Source of the DNA: a virus
DNA: 36,458 nt
Direction: 5' to 3' (one strand)
Virus record (IMG/VR): IMGVR_UViG_3300044615_002187
Location: 1-36,458 of that record
The position numbers and the translations under genes are program-made. Shown here in pieces: positions 24,172 to 31,682 of the stretch (position 1 is the first letter of the stretch; every line of letters starts with the position of its first letter). A model generated the notes under the pieces. The model was not told the DNA's origin and did no database searches. It worked only from the letters and a program-made list of their open reading frames with translations.

Positions 24172-24728
24172 AACGAACCTTGTTTTTCAAAGACGTCCCG
24201 GTTGTAATCGAGCCTGGCGTTGCAGCTCTTGAGGTGGCTGTTTGTCGGCGCGATGAAAATGGTGAGCGGCTGTTTTATGTGCCTTTTGGTCGCGTTGAGC
24301 CAAACAGCGCGGCAGTTGATATGCTGCCATTCGTGGTGTCGTCAAATGCGCCACACGTGTTCTCTATGACTGAAGATTTGAGCGTAAGTCCTTTCTTACT
24401 GGTATATGACCATCTTGGTAAGCTAAACAGCGTGTACACCAGAGATACGCATACGCATGCCTGGATAAAGAACGACGCTGTTCCGGAGCAAACCGGATCT
24501 ACTATTACGCAGTTTTCTGTGCGTTTTTCTTTTGAATCAGCCAAATCCCGCGATAAGTTTTTGCGCGCTTACAATCAGCTTATCTACAAATGCAAGAACA
24601 ACGGCAAAGAAAAAGACATGGCTGTTGATATCGTTACAATTGCAAAGCTGCTTACTGACGCTCCGGCGGGCCCTGTTGTGCTTCCGGTTGCCATCGCTAA
24701 ACCTCAGAAGTATTCTTCCGGCGTATAA
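24168..24728 (+). CDS. Unknown protein (186 aa)
   Basis: Coupled to the previous gene by an ATGA overlap, with AAAGG upstream. The product seems mostly beta-structured in its first 120 residues (VPVVIEPGVAALEVAVCRRDENG, VYDHLGKLNSVYTRD) and includes a helical segment KSRDKFLRAYNQLIYKCKNNGKEKD. No motif, signal or membrane segment. The tail is rich in Pro/Val. Not recognised. Confidence 0.75.
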   Translation: MKRTLFFKDVPVVIEPGVAALEVAVCRRDENGERLFYVPFGRVEPNSAAVDMLPFVVSSNAPHVFSMTEDLSVSPFLLVYDHLGKLNSVYTRDTHTHAWIKNDAVPEQTGSTITQFSVRFSFESAKSRDKFLRAYNQLIYKCKNNGKEKDMAVDIVTIAKLLTDAPAGPVVLPVAIAKPQKYSSGV

Positions 24729-24756
24729 ATAAACGCTAGGCGCAAGGATGTGCCCA

Positions 24757-25485
24757 ATGCCCCAAAATGCCAGATTTAGCGTGTGTGTCTTACTGTACGG
24801 CGCTAATGATTATTGCGTACGTATGGCGCAGCGGGTTGTTAATGACCCGCTGCGGCGGTTGGGGCAGATGGGCTGCGATTTTCGTTTTGGTTTGAATGCA
24901 GTTGGCGACATTACTCGCAGCTTCGTTCAGCAAGCTGTACACGATAGTTTTCCGGGCTCATTAATCGTCGACTGCCCAGAAAACATTCACAAATATCCAA
25001 TGATGCGGCGTTTGCTATACGACCGCATGCTTATGTCGCCGTACGTAATGTGGTTTGACGACGACTCTTGTATCGTGCCCGGTACAGACGTCGATCTATG
25101 GCTTGATCGCATAGAGCGACAGATGCACGCGTACACGATGCTGGGCTCTGTGCATAAGCAACGGTTTATCGGCAATCAGGCAGACTGGATCAAAGCGCAG
25201 CCTTGGTACAACGGCAAAGAGCCGGCGCAATACACACAGTTTGCGGCTGGTGGTTGGTGGGCAATACGCACAGACGCGCTTACACAATTTGACTGGCCAC
25301 CGCCGGTATTTAAGCATCGCGGCGGTGACGTAATGCTGGGCGAATTGTTGCGGCAGCATGATCTATCTCTCGGGCACTTTCGCGATAATTTGTGGATTAA
25401 CGCCAACGAATTCGGCGTTGAATCGCAATCCACTCGCCGCGGCTCGCCCGAGTCGCCTATTGGTTACGACTATCAACCTGTATGA
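24757..25485 (+). CDS. GT-A fold glycosyltransferase (GT2-like)
   Basis: ATG 24757 is preferred over 24748 because AAGGA (24743-24747) is then at 9 bases; this leader resembles that before the gene at 35785. The 242-residue protein begins with the beta-strand VCVLLYGAND and carries the metal-binding acidic cluster WFDDDS (D101-D103). AGGWWAIRTDAL and GGDVMLGELLRQHDLSLGHF fit the acceptor and catalytic-base region of GT2-like enzymes. It should transfer a sugar from a nucleotide donor in the cytoplasm; no membrane segment is present. Target could be DNA, a virion protein or a host glycan. With an HldE-like enzyme in the same genome, ADP-heptose is a conceivable donor but unproven. Confidence 0.75.
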   Translation: MPQNARFSVCVLLYGANDYCVRMAQRVVNDPLRRLGQMGCDFRFGLNAVGDITRSFVQQAVHDSFPGSLIVDCPENIHKYPMMRRLLYDRMLMSPYVMWFDDDSCIVPGTDVDLWLDRIERQMHAYTMLGSVHKQRFIGNQADWIKAQPWYNGKEPAQYTQFAAGGWWAIRTDALTQFDWPPPVFKHRGGDVMLGELLRQHDLSLGHFRDNLWINANEFGVESQSTRRGSPESPIGYDYQPV

Positions 25486-25877
25486 ATACAAAGATTACGC
25501 GGGTAGATATCCTTCGGACAAAAGCCTCGTGGCCGGATGCGGCATTCAAACCAGCGCATGTTTTCCCGCGCGGTTCCGACACCCGAAAATGGCTTATTGC
25601 GGACTCGGCCGTGAGGCCCGATAGCGCAATTAATTGGGCATCCGCAGACCACGACGAATATATACGAATCCCGCTGTTTCAATACAAGCTGTCGGCCCGC
25701 GGTGACGTCGCGCTTGCATTTGCTTTCAAACTTGGTTTAATTTGCGCAGGTCAATTCGATCAGCAAATTGAACATCTACATATAGTCACAGGCGACCCAG
25801 TCGAGCTTCTCAGCGACTCGTCCGGCGCGGTTACGGGTATGTCGTATTGGCTTGGTTTCGCTGTTGCTTTTGAATAG
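25482..25877 (+). CDS. Unknown protein coupled to glycosyltransferase (131 aa)
   Basis: It begins with an ATGA overlap on the glycosyltransferase stop. The soluble 131-residue product has a mid segment DHDEYIRIPLFQYKLSARGDVALAFAFKLGLI and ends in SYWLGFAVAFE. No motif recognised. Tight coupling suggests a functional link with the glycosyltransferase, such as an acceptor-recognition partner; this is inference only. Confidence 0.72.
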   Translation: MNTKITRVDILRTKASWPDAAFKPAHVFPRGSDTRKWLIADSAVRPDSAINWASADHDEYIRIPLFQYKLSARGDVALAFAFKLGLICAGQFDQQIEHLHIVTGDPVELLSDSSGAVTGMSYWLGFAVAFE

Positions 25878-25886
25878 GAGCTGTCT

Positions 25887-26447
25887 ATGTGCGCAAAAAA
25901 ATGCAAGGTCAAGTGCAACAAAACAAAGTGCGACAGTAAATGCGCGCCTGAAAATACGCAGAACGTGCGGGCCAGCATTACTGTTCCTGCACCTGTTATT
26001 GCCGCAGCGACAGGCGTCAACGTGCGAGCTGCAGAATCAAAACAGCCCACGACCGTAGCTATTACGGATCCGCCTGCGGCAATCCGAGACGGTGGTTTAG
26101 AATTTCACAAGCTTTATTCGCAGTACGTCGAGCTCAGCAAACTGGCAAAGCCGCTGCACGGCTTACCGCAGAATGAGGCATTTCCTAGCAATATTAGTGT
26201 TTCTCGTGTCGTAATTGAATTCTCAGTAGACGGCGAAACACACGCTGCAGAAATTCCAGGCGTAAAAATCATCGGTGAAATATCTGGCGTGATTGGCAGC
26301 GGTTTGCGCAATCTAATTGATCAAATGTATCAGACGCTTTTTACGTTAAATCACGTTACGGCGAGTATGCAAACAACAGTTCAAAACGCGGCTACACCAA
26401 AGGGCAGCATGTCTTTGAAAGCTCAGGACAATGAAAAAGCGGTTTAG
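25887..26447 (+). CDS. Protein with Cys/Lys-rich N-terminal cluster (186 aa)
   Basis: A good AGGAG precedes the ATG. The first 19 residues hold five cysteines spaced by Lys-rich intervals (C2, C6, C10, C15, C19), the pattern of a small metal- or nucleic-acid-binding knot. A Pro/Ala-rich linker follows to about 65. A folded C-terminal part includes VVIEFSVDGETHAAEIPGVKIIGEISGVIG and a helical end (GLRNLIDQMYQTLFTLNHVTASMQT). I know no family with this layout. The gene overlaps the next, also Cys-rich, gene by 17 bases, so the two may act together. Confidence 0.75.
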   Translation: MCAKKCKVKCNKTKCDSKCAPENTQNVRASITVPAPVIAAATGVNVRAAESKQPTTVAITDPPAAIRDGGLEFHKLYSQYVELSKLAKPLHGLPQNEAFPSNISVSRVVIEFSVDGETHAAEIPGVKIIGEISGVIGSGLRNLIDQMYQTLFTLNHVTASMQTTVQNAATPKGSMSLKAQDNEKAV

Positions 26448-27267
26448 TCTGACTCGAGTGTTCCGGCTTCGCGATAAGATTTTTGGAAATATTAAGCCAT
26501 ACGTTGGGCGCAAAATAACAGGCGACACGTTTCAAGATTTCGTGGCAGATGTTTATCGCGTCATGCCTAACTATGTGTCGCATTCCGCTTTATTTGAGTC
26601 TAGCCGCGCGCTTGTCGGCGAAACGCTTCTTAGAAAAACGGCGGCGGAATTTGCGTGGCGGCTGTCTGGCAATATAGACACGCTCATGGCCGGAAATCCG
26701 GTTGTGCCATGGACGCGGCAGTATAAAGATGAGTGGCTGCCAATCCTTGTGACGCGGGTTGACTACGGCAAACAACGTGGTCGGCCGGGTTCTTTCTTTC
26801 AATTTCGTGTTTTGGCCGGCTCGCCATGTCCGAATGTGTTTTCGCACTTTATGTCGAAGGCCAGCTGCGCCGGCATTGCGAATACTGTGGGATTTTCCCG
26901 CAATATGCCATACACAAATAGCCTGTATTTTACGGGTCTAAAGTTTTGGGTATTGGCTGAGGCCGCTAAAAGCAGTGACGCGCTTTATTTCCACTCTGTT
27001 GATTGCACGGCGTCAATGCAGGAAAAGAACCGGAAAATAATCGCTATTCGGACCCGGCTAACGCCGTGCCCGCGCAACTTCGAGCACGCCTGCGAAAACT
27101 GTGTTGTCGGGTACGACGCCTGCCCGGCCGGTATTTTTCCGAAGCAACTCGTTGAGCAGCTGTGCCCGAAATGCAATCGTAATTCGTATTTCGACACGAC
27201 GCGGTCAGATGAGTTGTGTATAACCTGCTGGCGTGCCAATAATACTGAAGTCGTAGCCGGACATTAA
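26431..27267 (+). CDS. Unknown protein with C-terminal zinc-ribbon-like Cys cluster (278 aa)
   Basis: Overlaps the preceding gene by 17 bases, with AGGA upstream. The N-terminal 200 residues are basic and unrecognised (KKRFSLTRVFRLRDKIFG; VDYGKQRGRPGSFFQF). The last 70 carry a run of Cys: CPRNFEHACENC, DACPAG, then CPKCNRN and CITCW, so two CxxC pairs about 17 residues apart form a probable zinc ribbon and the earlier Cys group a second metal site. Such ribbons occur in nucleic-acid and transcription-associated phage proteins. The gene ends inside a terminator hairpin, closing its transcription unit. Confidence 0.78.
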   Translation: MKKRFSLTRVFRLRDKIFGNIKPYVGRKITGDTFQDFVADVYRVMPNYVSHSALFESSRALVGETLLRKTAAEFAWRLSGNIDTLMAGNPVVPWTRQYKDEWLPILVTRVDYGKQRGRPGSFFQFRVLAGSPCPNVFSHFMSKASCAGIANTVGFSRNMPYTNSLYFTGLKFWVLAEAAKSSDALYFHSVDCTASMQEKNRKIIAIRTRLTPCPRNFEHACENCVVGYDACPAGIFPKQLVEQLCPKCNRNSYFDTTRSDELCITCWRANNTEVVAGH

Positions 27268-27281
27268 TTCCGGCTTTTTTT
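27255..27281 (+). terminator. Rho-independent terminator overlapping a stop codon
   Basis: AGCCGGA (27255-27261) and TCCGGCT (27269-27275) form a perfect 7-bp stem with a 7-base loop holding the TAA of the previous gene, followed by seven T. The sequence after it (TTTTAGCTATTAG) recurs after the terminator at 31634. Confidence 0.85.
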
Positions 27282-27295
27282 AGCTATTAGCGGTC

Positions 27296-27323
27296 TTGCA
27301 TTTGGTTTTGGTTCATGTAAGTT
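27296..27323 (+). promoter_or_regulatory. Possible sigma70-type promoter after terminator
   Basis: TTGCAT (27296-27301) and TAAGTT (27318-27323) are spaced by 16 bases, about 20 bases before the AAGGAGGG ribosome binding site of the next gene. It lies directly behind a terminator in a 77-base gap, where a new transcript must begin. The match is moderate. Confidence 0.35.
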
Positions 27324-27344
27324 ATGTTGCGCTAAGGAGGGCGT

Positions 27345-28019
27345 ATGTCGATAGGGTACAGGCCGAAAGGTGAAAACGGTCCGGCTTATCATCCGGATCG
27401 AGATTATGCTTATGTAACCCCGACGCTTATGGCTGCGGCTATCGCCAGCATGGAAGCTGGCGATATGCCGTTAGAAGTAAAAGCCTGGAAAGAAGAAAAC
27501 CAGATAACTTCTGATGAGCTTGGCGCGGTTGCCGAAGCCTTGGCGCGAGCGCAGCGTGACTTCATCAATGCAGCCGACCCGGTTACTAGTCTAGAGCAGG
27601 CGTTAAACCGGCGAGATTTTCTAGATGTGCGATACCCTGTCCGGCAATTTTTGTTTGCCGCTATCGGGCAGGCGTTTTGCGCCGCGTGGTTTACGGCTGT
27701 GCGAGAGGTATCCCGCGTAAACGACGAATCTCCTGCTGCCCCCGGCATTGCAGATTTTATTGCAACAGCGCAGAGCTTTTTTGGTCGCAAGTCGACGCCG
27801 GCAGCCAAGGATCTTACAATCGCGCATCTACAGCTCAAAAACGATGTGCTACAGTCTCGATTGCGGACGCTGTATACCGAATACCTTGCGCTACAAGAGC
27901 AGCTTAAAAAAGCGCAACAGCCAGACAAGCCGGATCTAAAACCGGATACGCCACAGAATACTTGGTGGCAGGCCCTAATGCTGGGTTGGAATCTGTCCAA
28001 ACTGTTTGCCCCGAAATGA
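27345..28019 (+). CDS. Unknown protein with C-terminal coiled coil (224 aa)
   Basis: A strong AAGGAGGG before the ATG. The N-terminal 140 residues are helical (TPTLMAAAIASMEAGDMPLEVKAW; a hydrophobic helix around QFLFAAIGQAFCAAWFTAV). A likely coiled coil follows (LTIAHLQLKNDVLQSRLRTLYTEYLALQEQLKKAQ) and then a Pro/Asp linker and a Trp-containing end (WWQALMLGWNLSKLFAPK). The hydrophobic helix could lie in a membrane or in a helical bundle. Function unknown. First gene of its transcription unit. Confidence 0.75.
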   Translation: MSIGYRPKGENGPAYHPDRDYAYVTPTLMAAAIASMEAGDMPLEVKAWKEENQITSDELGAVAEALARAQRDFINAADPVTSLEQALNRRDFLDVRYPVRQFLFAAIGQAFCAAWFTAVREVSRVNDESPAAPGIADFIATAQSFFGRKSTPAAKDLTIAHLQLKNDVLQSRLRTLYTEYLALQEQLKKAQQPDKPDLKPDTPQNTWWQALMLGWNLSKLFAPK

Positions 28020-28031
28020 ACGGAGCCATTT

Positions 28032-28676
28032 GTGCCGAAGTACAGGATGTACAAAGACCCCGACGCTTTTGCAGCCAAGCTGCCAAAGCTTGAGGACGGC
28101 GGCGTACGATGTCTTGGTTTGGATCTAGGCAGCAACTGCGGCGTGGCTATTTATGACTTTATGCCCGGTAAAAAGCTGCTACAGGATAAACTGCAGCTTT
28201 TTCAATGGGATCTGTCTTGCACGGGTTTAGACTCAGGCGCAGCTCGGTTTGTCCGGCTACGCGGGTTTTTGAATACCGTTGAACCAGATGCAATTGCGTA
28301 CGAAGATGTGAAATACACGCCGCCGAAAGAGTTTTTTGTCAACAAGAAGTTTGGTATCCCGGCTATTCTTGCGCGCGTAGCAACAGCGTCTGAAGTGTTG
28401 GGCGGTATGAAGGTGACAGTAGCTACGTGGGCGCAGGAACGCAGCCTGCCGTCTATGGGCTTTGGCGTAACCACGATCAAGAAGTTTGCGACAGGCAACG
28501 GGCGTGCTAATAAAGAGGACATGATCAACGCCGCTAATAAGAACTTCAACACGGCGTTTGATCCGGCCAAGTACAAAGCTGACGGTATAGATAATGTTGT
28601 AGATGCTGCGTTTGTTTTGCTTATGCTTTTACAGCAAGTCAAAACAGGTATTGGTTCTCCGCCCAAACCAAAATGA
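28032..28676 (+). CDS. RuvC-like Holliday junction resolvase
   Basis: GTG start with GGAG 6 bases upstream. The RNase H-type acidic residues are all present: LGLDLGSNCGVAI (D31), AYEDVKY (E91), and GIDNVVDAAFVLL (D187, D191). The segment TTIKKFATGNGRANKEDM (147-164) is the RuvC hallmark region for junction binding. The length of 214 compares with 173 for E. coli RuvC, the extra part being an N-terminal 25-residue extension and a C-terminal tail. It should cleave branched DNA before packaging, a role played in T4 by endonuclease VII, and fits the recombination set of the window. Confidence 0.87.
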   Translation: MPKYRMYKDPDAFAAKLPKLEDGGVRCLGLDLGSNCGVAIYDFMPGKKLLQDKLQLFQWDLSCTGLDSGAARFVRLRGFLNTVEPDAIAYEDVKYTPPKEFFVNKKFGIPAILARVATASEVLGGMKVTVATWAQERSLPSMGFGVTTIKKFATGNGRANKEDMINAANKNFNTAFDPAKYKADGIDNVVDAAFVLLMLLQQVKTGIGSPPKPK

Positions 28677-29296
28677 CGCACTTTGCAAAATCTATAAAGC
28701 AGGTTGACGCTGTTACAGATCAGGCACCTGTGCGGCGTCTTTCTTGTATTGAGGCGCTGCGCGAGCGCCGCGGGGATGTTGTCTGTTTTACTCCGGCTAT
28801 TCTTGTAACGCGCGGTCGCATGCCCAGCGATCCTGCACAAGAGTTTATAGCGCGTTTCAGCGCGCCTGCGGACAAGCAGCCTTTTTGCGTAGAACTACCG
28901 CCGGGGCCAAATAGATTTTTCCGCGGTTTGGGCATGTCGACGATAGACAACAAGCTAGTAGATTGGGACAGGCGCCTTTACGCTATCGCCGCCGCCCGCG
29001 CCGATCTGTGCTTTAGTTTTCTTGGCGGTATCGGTATTCACGCCGGCGACTTTTACGCGAGCTCTGTGGCGTACCAGATCGATATTCCAGACCCAACTTC
29101 GCCGATTGTTGGCGCTGGTACGAGCATTCCTGTTCATGTATTCGGTGTGTTGATTGCTGACAAAATTGCTTATCTAGCGCCTGACGGCAATTCTGCGCCG
29201 TACCTAACCGTCGTCGATGCTGCCGAGCAGATCACTGGTTTCAAGAAAAATCCAGTTACGTTTGAAGAATTGAAGCGCTTACGTGGTGAAATATGA
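28673..29296 (+). CDS. Unknown protein (207 aa)
   Basis: ATGA overlap with the RuvC-like gene. No motif recognised. The protein has a beta-rich centre with FSFLGGIGIHAGDFYASSVAYQIDIPDP and an adjacent SIPVHVFGVLIADKIAYLAPDG. The C-terminal part is helical (TFEELKRLRGEI). Placement suggests a role with the resolvase or a late function; there is no direct evidence. Confidence 0.75.
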   Translation: MTHFAKSIKQVDAVTDQAPVRRLSCIEALRERRGDVVCFTPAILVTRGRMPSDPAQEFIARFSAPADKQPFCVELPPGPNRFFRGLGMSTIDNKLVDWDRRLYAIAAARADLCFSFLGGIGIHAGDFYASSVAYQIDIPDPTSPIVGAGTSIPVHVFGVLIADKIAYLAPDGNSAPYLTVVDAAEQITGFKKNPVTFEELKRLRGEI

Positions 29297-29721
29297 GCAA
29301 AAAAGAAGACAACAATAAGCCACTGTCTGACATCAAGTTTTACGCGGCCATACTCTACCCAGACGGCGACTACCGCGTAGAGCAGTTCGACACGGCCGAA
29401 GAGCTAGCTGCCAAGCTCAAGTCTTTGATCGACAAGGATGTTAGCGTGTTTAATTTTGCTGGCGTGCAGTTGAAAGTATCAAAGCCGCCGTTCAGGCATT
29501 TGCTCACGCCGTGGGGATCGACGCCGCTGTTCAATGCCGAAACCAACATGGAGCCAGACGAGTCGGGTTATTTGGGTGTGGATCCGATTCATTTAGCCGA
29601 GCCGCCGCAGTTATCTGCGCCTAACGCCAGTCGCGCAATGCCGGATGACGACTTTTTTGACGATAAAGACGACAACAGTCTCGGCGTATTTGACAACGTT
29701 TTACCGGATCCGGACAGCTAA
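29293..29721 (+). CDS. Small protein with acidic C-terminal region containing DDDFFDD (142 aa)
   Basis: ATGA overlap with the previous gene. Residues 1-70 look like a small alpha/beta unit (YAAILYPDGDYRVEQFDTAEELAAKLKSL). The remaining part is disordered-looking and acidic, with PDDDFFDDKDD and a final DNVLPDPDS. The DDDFF motif recurs at the C-terminus of the protein at 5189, suggesting a common binding partner. Function unknown. Confidence 0.75.
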   Translation: MSKKEDNNKPLSDIKFYAAILYPDGDYRVEQFDTAEELAAKLKSLIDKDVSVFNFAGVQLKVSKPPFRHLLTPWGSTPLFNAETNMEPDESGYLGVDPIHLAEPPQLSAPNASRAMPDDDFFDDKDDNSLGVFDNVLPDPDS

Positions 29722-29735
29722 ATTTTTGCGCAAAA

Positions 29736-29782
29736 CCTGGCATATTTAGTACGGTTCGTTTTCAAATCACAAATATGCCGGG
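29736..29782 (+). repeat. Inverted repeat (hairpin) over a possible start region
   Basis: CCTGGCATATTT (29736-29747) and AAATATGCCGGG (29771-29782) are inverted copies pairing over 12 positions with one G-T wobble and a 23-base loop. There is no T run after it, so it is not a normal terminator. It covers the ATG at 29775. Confidence 0.6.
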
Positions 29783-29807
29783 TAAGACCCACTGGAGGCG
29801 CTTTGAG

Positions 29808-30038
29808 TTGAACGACGTTTCGGATTTTTACCGTGCGGTTGTCTATGGCAATCGTCCTGTAAAAACTCAACGAAAGGTAGGACGCCAGATCGAGTGGCGC
29901 GACTATCAAGGAAACGTTGAGTTAGTATCAGAGCGAGCATGGATGGATAATGCTCGCAAAGTGTTTGTTCCCAGAAATCTTGGCGCGAGGGAATACGTGC
30001 TAAAAAACTGGGGACAGTATGGTTTGTACTGTAAGTAA
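29808..30038 (+). CDS. Small hypothetical basic protein (76 aa)
   Basis: I favour TTG 29808, which has GGAGG (29794-29798) at 9 bases, over ATG 29775, which has no Shine-Dalgarno and lies in a hairpin arm; the longer form would be 87 residues. The product is basic and rich in Arg, Tyr and Trp (YRAVVYGNRPVKTQRKVGRQIEWRDYQG; NWGQYGLYCK), which suits nucleic-acid or protein binding. Family not recognised. The stop at 30038 is followed by a 34-base gap before a GC-rich gene. Confidence 0.65.
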   Translation: MNDVSDFYRAVVYGNRPVKTQRKVGRQIEWRDYQGNVELVSERAWMDNARKVFVPRNLGAREYVLKNWGQYGLYCK

Positions 30039-30072
30039 CACTGTCTCTGAAACCGTTTGAAGGGAGTTTTTG

Positions 30073-31356
30073 ATGAAAGAAGCTACTAAGTCAGCACCGA
30101 CCAAGGCCTACAAAAAGCCTGGTAAGAAGAACCGCCAGCAGTTCGATGCCGGCGTGAAGTCCAATCACGATGAGAGGACGAAGCGGCAACTGGATCGCCA
30201 TTGGGACTTGATGCGTCAGTACAACATGCTGGCGCACAAGCTCGTTGGCCGAGCCGCGTTCGAGGTGCTACCGGGGCCGGGTATGGAGTTCGACCCCGAG
30301 ATGTTTAGGCCTGTTCACAAGGAACTGCCAAAGTTCCGTGGTCGGCCGACATTCATCGTGCTCCGGGTGGTCCGGCACGATCGGTTGCTGATCTCGGAGG
30401 TTGAGAGCCTGCCGGGTGGCAACAAATTGCAGTATACGGTGAAGCGGTGGTTCGATTTCGGACTACCGCCGCTCCGTGGAGCGAAGGGCGAGGCTCTTGA
30501 CGGGCCTGCCAACCATGTGCTCCTGACCGCTGGTAACAATCTCCTGCAGGAGTTGATTAACACGGTCGACACCGAGTATGAAGAGCTTTCGGAGCCCTCG
30601 CTTCCCAAGCTCGTTATCATGCTCGACCGGGTTCGTATCGACGAGGCCAAGCTCGAAAAGCTGGCCGCGGCGATTGAGCCCGCTGAGCTGCGTCCCCGCT
30701 ACATGCAGGGTCGTCGCGAGGCCGCCGAAATCAGCTCGCTGGGTGAGTTGTTCGGCGACGCCGAGGTCCTTATGGACGCTGAGGTCGCGGCTGGTCTGCG
30801 GCAGCGGCGGGCATATGAGGATTTCGAGGAGCTGCTGGGTGCGCCCGAGCAGAATCCGGCGCGTAAGATCTTCATGGCCAATAACCCGGCCAGAGAGATC
30901 CTGCGGGCGGCGAATCTGACTGGTGATTGGGCTGAGTCTGCGGACGAGGCAACAGTCGACGGTTTGATCGCCAAAATGCGTGAGGCAATCCCGCTGCACG
31001 AGCGGGCGTCTGATTCGGACATGCTCGACGGGCTTACGGCTCCGGGGAAAGATCTCCGGTTCAGCGTGCCCATCGATCGGATCGCGAGTCAGGTTGTAAT
31101 CAAGGCGATGCGGGCGGCCATTCCGCCTGCGCGTGCTATTCTCAAGCACGTAACGGATGCAGAGCTGCTTGAGGCAGCGAAGCACCCGTACTCGCCGCTG
31201 CTCGTGCACGCGTACTCGAAGATACAGGTGGTCCGGGCGGATAGCCTGACTGCCCTCCCGAGTTACGCAAGCGGAACGTTCTTCGCCGTCGATACGCCGC
31301 CCCAGGCGGTTGCGCCGGTGGAGCTCGCCTCCACGCCGGAGATCGCTCCGGAGTAG
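30073..31356 (+). CDS. GC-rich, foreign-looking protein (427 aa)
   Basis: GGGAG stands before the ATG at 30073. Base composition is unlike the rest: several 60-base blocks reach about 70% G+C, Leu is mostly CTC/CTG, Ile ATC, and Arg often CGG, while TTA and ATA are nearly absent. The N-terminus is basic (KSAPTKAYKKPGKKNRQQF). The main part is charged and mostly helical (EAKLEKLAAAIEPAEL; DAEVAAGLRQRRAYEDFEEL), and the C-terminal tail is Pro/Ala-rich (PPQAVAPVELASTPEIAPE). I see no catalytic motif or membrane segment. It may have been acquired recently from a GC-rich relative or be a highly expressed structural or nucleic-acid protein. It lies three genes before the portal gene. Confidence 0.78.
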   Translation: MKEATKSAPTKAYKKPGKKNRQQFDAGVKSNHDERTKRQLDRHWDLMRQYNMLAHKLVGRAAFEVLPGPGMEFDPEMFRPVHKELPKFRGRPTFIVLRVVRHDRLLISEVESLPGGNKLQYTVKRWFDFGLPPLRGAKGEALDGPANHVLLTAGNNLLQELINTVDTEYEELSEPSLPKLVIMLDRVRIDEAKLEKLAAAIEPAELRPRYMQGRREAAEISSLGELFGDAEVLMDAEVAAGLRQRRAYEDFEELLGAPEQNPARKIFMANNPAREILRAANLTGDWAESADEATVDGLIAKMREAIPLHERASDSDMLDGLTAPGKDLRFSVPIDRIASQVVIKAMRAAIPPARAILKHVTDAELLEAAKHPYSPLLVHAYSKIQVVRADSLTALPSYASGTFFAVDTPPQAVAPVELASTPEIAPE

Positions 31357-31360
31357 TCAC

Positions 31361-31648
31361 ATGAGACACTTTCTCCAACCTGAGGGAAAACTATTGCCGT
31401 GGCTCCTTAGACGGGATGCCACGCCGAGTGTTGTTCCTATATTCCCGGAAGATCCCGAGAATGGGTTGGTTGTGGCATACCTGTTAAATGGAACCTGTTA
31501 CGCAGAAGTGTTAACAGGTAAGGAATCTTTGTTCGACGCATGCGGCAAAGGTTTTCCGTTTGGCCGGTTGTTCTTCCACGTAAAAAAGGCTAGTCTCTAC
31601 CTGGTTTGCGACACGCTGACCAGGAAATCCTTTGGGGAGCCGGCGTAA
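31361..31648 (+). CDS. Small hypothetical protein (95 aa)
   Basis: The ATG at 31361 is used (GGAG about 9 bases before it, overlapping the previous stop region). The upstream frame to 31310 overlaps the previous gene. Composition returns to the phage average. The product is a small soluble protein with two Cys (TCYAE and FDACGKG) and a beta-rich end. The TAA stop lies in the loop of the following terminator. Not recognised. Confidence 0.7.
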   Translation: MRHFLQPEGKLLPWLLRRDATPSVVPIFPEDPENGLVVAYLLNGTCYAEVLTGKESLFDACGKGFPFGRLFFHVKKASLYLVCDTLTRKSFGEPA

Positions 31649-31667
31649 GCTGGCTCCCCTTTTTTTA
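31634..31667 (+). terminator. Rho-independent terminator overlapping a stop codon
   Basis: GGGGAGCCGGC (31634-31644) pairs with GCTGGCTCCCC (31649-31659) through one G-T wobble, loop GTAA containing the stop, then eight T. The following gene's ribosome site (GAGG) lies only about 10 bases on, so its expression depends on readthrough or an unseen promoter. Confidence 0.85.
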
Positions 31668-31682
31668 GCTATCAGAGGTTTT

